Shown here piece after piece: positions 16,977 through 20,840 of a stretch of DNA of 20,840 bases. The notes beneath the pieces are model-generated. The model searched no databases and was not told where the DNA came from. It saw only the letters and a program-made list of their open reading frames with translations. The translations under genes were made by a program, and so were the position numbers. Each line of letters starts with the position of its first letter. The first letter of the stretch is position 1. The DNA is taken from contig JAFDHW010000001.1 in assembly GCA_019308705.1 (NCBI GenBank), forward strand, positions 1 through 20,840. Direction: 5' to 3'. The stretch comes from Deltaproteobacteria bacterium. GTDB lineage: Bacteria > Desulfobacterota > Desulfobacteria > Desulfobacterales > Desulfatibacillaceae.

Positions 16977-17561
16977 ATGCAGCAAGCGCCCCTCATCCTT
17001 GCCTCCGGCTCCCCCAGGAGAAAACGCCTGCTGGAACAGGCGGGCATCACGTTTTCCGTGCTGGCGCCAAAGGCTTCCGAGGAAACCGGACCGGGCATGG
17101 ACCCGGAACAGGCCGCCATGGAACTCGCCGCCAGGAAGGCCGCCGCCGTGGCCGTGGACCACCCGGAATCCTGGGTCCTGGGCGCGGACACCATGGTGGT
17201 GCTGGGCAAAGACATTCTTGGCAAGCCCCTGGACGAAGACGACGCGAAGCGCATGATCACCCTGCTTTCCGGCAGGACCCACCGGGTCATCACCGGCTAT
17301 TGCCTCCAGTGCCTCGCAAGGGGCCGGACCATCACGGAGGCCGTGACCACCAGGGTGACCTTCCGCAAGCTTTTCCCCGGCGAGATCGAATGGTACGTTT
17401 CCACGGGCAAGGCCATGGACAAGGCCGGAGCCTACGGCATCCAGGGGCCGGGCGCGTTCATGGTCAAGAGGCTGGAAGGCTCCTACACCAACGTGGTGGG
17501 CCTTCCCCTGGGCGAGGTAGTGGAGCGCCTGATCGCCGAGGGCGTGCTTGCCAGGAAGTAA
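16977..17561 (+). CDS. maf: Maf-family nucleoside triphosphate pyrophosphatase (YhdE-like)
   Basis: Maf proteins hydrolyse non-canonical or surplus nucleoside triphosphates to monophosphates and pyrophosphate, acting as house-cleaning enzymes. The 194-aa protein has ASGSPRRKRLL (9-19), GADTMVV (69-75), GKPLD (82-86) and AGAYGIQGPGA (150-160) followed by GSYTNVVGLPL. The GIQGPGA/NVVGLPL ending is typical of the YhdE branch (dTTP/UTP) rather than the YceF branch (m7GTP), so dTTP/UTP pyrophosphatase is the likely activity. The frame is open far upstream as an antisense shadow of the DUF2760 and Hsp70 genes; the ATG at 16977 with AAAGGA upstream gives the normal N-terminus. yggS follows after 1 bp. 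Confidence 0.95.
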   Translation: MQQAPLILASGSPRRKRLLEQAGITFSVLAPKASEETGPGMDPEQAAMELAARKAAAVAVDHPESWVLGADTMVVLGKDILGKPLDEDDAKRMITLLSGRTHRVITGYCLQCLARGRTITEAVTTRVTFRKLFPGEIEWYVSTGKAMDKAGAYGIQGPGAFMVKRLEGSYTNVVGLPLGEVVERLIAEGVLARK

Positions 17562-17562
17562 C

Positions 17563-18258
17563 ATGGGCCATACCATCCAGCGAAACGTGAAAGAGGTCTT
17601 GGACCGCATCCGGGCGGCCGCCGAACGGGCAGGCCGCAGCCCGGACAGCGTGCGGCTGGTGGGCATCTCCAAGACCGTGGGGCCGGACGCCGTGCGCGCC
17701 GCCTTTGAAGCCGGGGTGCGCGTCTTCGGCGAAAACTTCATCCAGGAGGCCAGGGAAAAGACCAACGTCCTTTCGGACCTGCCCGTCGAGTGGCATTTCA
17801 CCGGGCACCTGCAGACCAACAAGGCCAAGTACGCGGCGCGCATGTTTCACCTGATCCACACCGTGGACTCCCTGAAACTGGCCCGGGAACTGGACAAGCG
17901 GGCCAACATCGAAGGCAAGGTCCAGGATGTGCTGGTGCAGGTGAACGTGGCGGGCGAAGCCGCCAAGTGGGGCGTGGACCCGGCGGGAGCCGTGGAACTT
18001 GTCCGGGAGGCGGCAAGGCTTCCCAACATGAGGATCCGCGGCCTCATGACCATGCCGCCGTTTTCCGATGATCCCGAGGACTCCCGGCCCCATTTCCAGG
18101 CCCTGGCAAAGCTTGCCCGGGAAATCGAATCCCTCGCCATACCCGGCGTTTCCATGGCCGAGCTTTCCATGGGCATGACCAATGATTATGAGTTCGCCGT
18201 GGAGGAAGGAGCCACCCTGGTCCGGGTGGGCACCGCCCTGTTTGGAGAACGCCGTTGA
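17563..18258 (+). CDS. yggS: YggS/PLPBP-family pyridoxal phosphate-binding protein
   Basis: This 231-aa protein belongs to the PLP homeostasis family (YggS, human PLPBP). These proteins bind pyridoxal 5'-phosphate on a lysine in a single alanine-racemase-like TIM barrel but show no known catalysis. The Schiff-base lysine is K37 in LVGISKT. Other hallmarks are FGENFIQEAREK, WHFTGHLQTNKAKY, RGLMTMPPF and the C-terminal LSMGMTNDYEFAVEEGATLVRVGTALFGER that holds the phosphate. The ATG at 17563 is preferred to an in-frame ATG at 17548 inside maf because AGGAAG lies 5-10 nt upstream. It starts 1 bp after the maf stop and its last 4 bp overlap queH, so translation is probably coupled along the operon. 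Confidence 0.96.
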   Translation: MGHTIQRNVKEVLDRIRAAAERAGRSPDSVRLVGISKTVGPDAVRAAFEAGVRVFGENFIQEAREKTNVLSDLPVEWHFTGHLQTNKAKYAARMFHLIHTVDSLKLARELDKRANIEGKVQDVLVQVNVAGEAAKWGVDPAGAVELVREAARLPNMRIRGLMTMPPFSDDPEDSRPHFQALAKLAREIESLAIPGVSMAELSMGMTNDYEFAVEEGATLVRVGTALFGERR

Positions 18259-18818
18259 AGATCCTCCTGCACATGTGTTGCGCGCCCTGCTCCATCTATC
18301 CGGTGGAAGTGCTGCGGGAAGAAGGCCACGAGCTCATGGGCTATTTCTTCCGCGACAACATCCACCCGTACACGGAGTGTGAAAAGCGGGAGGAGGCGGT
18401 GAGGAAGTTTTCCGAACTGGCGGGCCTGAAGGTTGTGTTTCCAGGGGGGTATGAACCCGAGGAGTTTTTGCGCATGGTGGTTTTCCGGGAGGCGGACCGG
18501 TGCAGGTTCTGTTACCACCAGCGGTTGAAGAGCGCGGCCATGGTGGCCCGGCGGGGCAAATTTGACGCGTTCACCAGCTCGCTTCTGTACAGCAGGTTCC
18601 AGAACCACGAGCTCATCGCCCGGACCGGCGAGGCCGTGGCCGCCGAAACCGGAGTGCCTTTCATCTACCGTGATTTCCGCGAGGGCTGGAAACAGGGCAT
18701 CGAGCAGTCCAAGGCCATGGGCCTGTACCGCCAGCAGTACTGCGGGTGCATCTACAGCGAAAAAGACCGGTATTTCCGGCCGAAAAAACGCAAGAGAGGG
18801 GCTTCGGCAGACGCCTGA
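18255..18818 (+). CDS. queH: Epoxyqueuosine reductase QueH
   Basis: QueH reduces epoxyqueuosine to queuosine in the wobble base of tRNAs with GUN anticodons, replacing the cobalamin enzyme QueG. The 187-aa protein has the family's cysteine pattern: HMCCAPC (C8, C9, C12), CRFCY (C83, C86) and QYCGCIYSEKDRY (C163, C165), which provide the 4Fe-4S and second metal ligands. FTSSLLYSRFQNHE is also typical. The start is TTG at 18255, overlapping the yggS stop as TTGA, with GGAGAA upstream; the next ATG would begin right at the first cysteine motif and lose MKILLH. Cytosolic. Other queuosine genes are absent from the window. Confidence 0.94.
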   Translation: MKILLHMCCAPCSIYPVEVLREEGHELMGYFFRDNIHPYTECEKREEAVRKFSELAGLKVVFPGGYEPEEFLRMVVFREADRCRFCYHQRLKSAAMVARRGKFDAFTSSLLYSRFQNHELIARTGEAVAAETGVPFIYRDFREGWKQGIEQSKAMGLYRQQYCGCIYSEKDRYFRPKKRKRGASADA

Positions 18819-18819
18819 C

Positions 18820-20730
18820 ATGTTCTTCAACATCATCCAGATCGCGGTGGTGCTGCTTTTGTACACCACCTACGAGGCCGCAACGCCCGACCTGCCCCTT
18901 TCCTGGTCCCTTGGGGGCGTCCTCCTGTGCCTGGCCGCGTACGCGGGCTTCTGCCGCCTGAGCTCCCTGGCCCTGGAAGCCCGCATCGTGCGGGGCGCGG
19001 AGGACAATCCCTTCCAGTCCTTGGACCGCGCCCTGGGCTGGCAGCAGTTCACGGCCATCGCGCTTTCCGGTGTGTATCTCTACGTTTTCGACGTCAAATC
19101 CTGGTTGGTGCGGCTGCCCCTGGTGGAGTCCTTCCCCACCCTGGGCATGGTGGTGTTCATCGGCCTGTTCTTCGTCCACCTGGCCCTGGCCTGGCGTTTC
19201 GCCCATGGCCCTTACCAGCGGCTGAACCCCATGCCCGTGGGCAGGAGCACGTATTTGCGCTCCAACCTGGAGCTGTCCCTGCCCCTGCTGATCCCCTGGG
19301 TGGGCATCTCTGCGCTCCTGGACCTGCTGTGGCTGCTGCCCATCCCCGCGTTCCAGCGGTTTTTGAGCACCCTGTGGGGCCAGGCGGCCTTTCTGGCGGC
19401 GTTTTTGATTCCCCTGGCCATTTTCACCCCCGCGCTGGTGGCCAGGTTCTGGAACTGCAGGCCCCTGCCCGACGGCCCCCAGCGCCGGAACATGGAACAG
19501 ATCCTGAACCGGGCGGGCATCTCGTTCAAGAACATCCTGCTGTGGCCGATCTTCGGCGGCAACATGGTCACCGCGGGCGTCATGGGGCTTATCTCCGGGT
19601 TCCGGTACGTGCTGGTGACCAGGTCGCTTCTGCAAGTGGCGGATGCCGACGAGCTGGAGGCCGTGCTGGCCCACGAGATCGGCCACGTAAAGCGGCGGCA
19701 CCTTTATCTGTACGTGGCCTTCTTCCTGGGCTTCTTCCTGCTCCTTGCCGCGGTGATCCAGCTTTTGCCCTACCTGCGCTTTTACCTCCAACTGGAGCAC
19801 CCCGGCGTACTGGACCAGGGGACCGGGGCGTTTTCCGCGGTGTCCGCCCTGTTTCTCATCGCCGCGTTCGTGCTGTATTTCCGGTTTTTGTTCGGGTATT
19901 TCATGCGCAACTTCGAGCGGGAGGCGGACCTTTACGTGTTCCACCTCACGGGAAAGCCCTGGCCGCTGATCTCCGTGCTGAAAAAGATCGGCGCCATGAG
20001 CGGCCGGCCGCTTACGGAGAAGAACTGGCACCACTTCGGCCTAGGCCAGCGCATCGCGTTTTTGGAAAAATGCATGGAGGACCCGTCGGCCATCCGGGCC
20101 CACTACCGCAAGGTGAGAAGCAGCTTGGCCGCGATGGGCGTCCTGCTGGGCGTCATGGTGTTCGGGGCCGTGTACCTCACCACCACGCCGATGCTCTCCC
20201 AGAAGATGCTTTCCCTGGCCGAGGAGAAGATCCACGCCAGGATGAAAGAATCGCCCGAAGATCCGGAACTTTATGCCCAGCTGGGGGACGTCCTCTTAAA
20301 CGACGCCCGGGTGGCCGAAGCCATGGACGCCTACGCCAAGGCCCTTTCCATCGACCCGGACCACGCCGAGGCGGCAAACAACCTGGCGTGGATTTTGGTG
20401 ACCGCCCAAGACCCGGAGCTGCGTGACCCGCAAAGGGCGCTCTCCCTGGCCGAGCGCGCGGCCAGGATCAAGCCCGCGCCCCACATCCTGGACACCCTGG
20501 CCGAAGCCCTGTTCGCCAACGGCATGGTGACCCAGGCCGTGAACGTGGAGAAGGAGGCCCTGCAAAAGGCCCTGGAGGCCGGAGACACGGGCATGGTTCC
20601 CTATTACCGCGAGCAGTTGAAACGCTTCCAGCAGGCACGGGGGCAGGAGAAAACGCCCGGGCGGAAGCATCCCGAGCGCCAATCCCTGCGCTACACCCGT
20701 CTGCTCAGCGCCGGCCACAACCTGTGTTAA
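18820..20730 (+). CDS. Multi-spanning M48 zinc metallopeptidase with C-terminal TPR region
   Basis: The 636-aa protein has several predicted membrane spans (about 4-20, 31-50, 76-92, 107-125, 152-175, 187-208, then 297-318 and 339-362, and one near 437-455). The zinc-protease motif is HEIGH (285-289), with E366 of FEREAD as the probable third ligand, as in the M48 (Ste24/HtpX) family. The spans on both sides of HEIGH fit an integral-membrane Ste24-like protease with the active site at the membrane. After the last span, residues about 465-600 form two to three TPR-like repeats (PEDPELYAQLGDVLLNDARVAEAMDAYAKALSIDPDHAEAANNLAWIL). The ATG at 18820 is 1 bp after the queH stop; the Shine-Dalgarno is weak. 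A role in membrane protein quality control is inferred from family only. Confidence 0.9.
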   Translation: MFFNIIQIAVVLLLYTTYEAATPDLPLSWSLGGVLLCLAAYAGFCRLSSLALEARIVRGAEDNPFQSLDRALGWQQFTAIALSGVYLYVFDVKSWLVRLPLVESFPTLGMVVFIGLFFVHLALAWRFAHGPYQRLNPMPVGRSTYLRSNLELSLPLLIPWVGISALLDLLWLLPIPAFQRFLSTLWGQAAFLAAFLIPLAIFTPALVARFWNCRPLPDGPQRRNMEQILNRAGISFKNILLWPIFGGNMVTAGVMGLISGFRYVLVTRSLLQVADADELEAVLAHEIGHVKRRHLYLYVAFFLGFFLLLAAVIQLLPYLRFYLQLEHPGVLDQGTGAFSAVSALFLIAAFVLYFRFLFGYFMRNFEREADLYVFHLTGKPWPLISVLKKIGAMSGRPLTEKNWHHFGLGQRIAFLEKCMEDPSAIRAHYRKVRSSLAAMGVLLGVMVFGAVYLTTTPMLSQKMLSLAEEKIHARMKESPEDPELYAQLGDVLLNDARVAEAMDAYAKALSIDPDHAEAANNLAWILVTAQDPELRDPQRALSLAERAARIKPAPHILDTLAEALFANGMVTQAVNVEKEALQKALEAGDTGMVPYYREQLKRFQQARGQEKTPGRKHPERQSLRYTRLLSAGHNLC

Positions 20731-20840
20731 CCCGGATTATTCATGAGCAATTTTGCCCGAGATCGAATTTTTCTTTATTTTCAATCCGTTGGAGCTGTTT
20801 TTTGGGTCTTGCGCCAAAGACAGTCTGATTATTTGAGGAA
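20731..20840. other. AT-rich intergenic tail, no gene recognised
   Basis: The last 110 bp are much richer in A and T than the rest of the window and contain several T-runs, including TTTTTCTTTATTTTC and TTTTTT. I see no hairpin good enough to call a terminator for the preceding operon, no tRNA and no start of a reading frame. It probably contains the 3' boundary of the maf-M48 operon. Confidence 0.5.

Overview
The window is GC-rich, gene-dense bacterial chromosome with no sign of a mobile element, phage, CRISPR array or RNA gene. The gene set (LDH-type malate dehydrogenase, a spore-photolyase-like radical SAM protein beside an orphan ParB-domain protein, QueH-type queuosine maturation, and a DUF2760/double-Hsp70 cassette) and the codon use suggest a high-GC member of the former Deltaproteobacteria (Desulfobacterota). 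That assignment is inference from gene content; no rRNA or phylogenetic marker was compared.

Left part (1-5557). A truncated 2TM-domain membrane protein on the minus strand diverges from a small unknown protein (524-970), which ends in a clear intrinsic terminator. A four-gene minus-strand unit follows, in transcription order: YfcE/MJ0936-type metallophosphoesterase, purC, a ParB-domain protein, and an SPL-like radical SAM protein. The ParB-like gene probably starts at a CTG inside the end of purC. The unit diverges from mdh across a 173-bp gap, and each side has a perfect TTGACA -35 box. The mdh transcript probably ends at a strong hairpin that lies inside the convergent uvrC gene.

Middle part (5564-16766). 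One long co-directional minus-strand run reads DUF2760 membrane protein, short Hsp70, long Hsp70 with a helical C-terminal extension (DUF3731-like), ispF, cysS, uvrB, uvrC. Gaps are 3-33 bp except 85 bp before uvrB. It joins an uncharacterised chaperone cassette to isoprenoid synthesis, cysteinyl-tRNA synthesis and nucleotide excision repair. The DUF2760-Hsp70-Hsp70 cassette is the best candidate for an undescribed system: two sister Hsp70s lacking a recognisable DnaK linker and lid, next to a two-span membrane protein.

Right part (16977-20730). A tightly packed plus-strand operon reads maf (nucleotide pyrophosphatase), yggS (PLP homeostasis), queH (epoxyqueuosine reductase, TTG start overlapping yggS) and a multi-spanning M48 metallopeptidase with a C-terminal TPR region. 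The 210-bp divergent region between this operon and the chaperone cassette holds candidate promoters in both directions and three copies of an octamer that may be a regulator site. The last 110 bp are AT-rich and hold no gene I can support.
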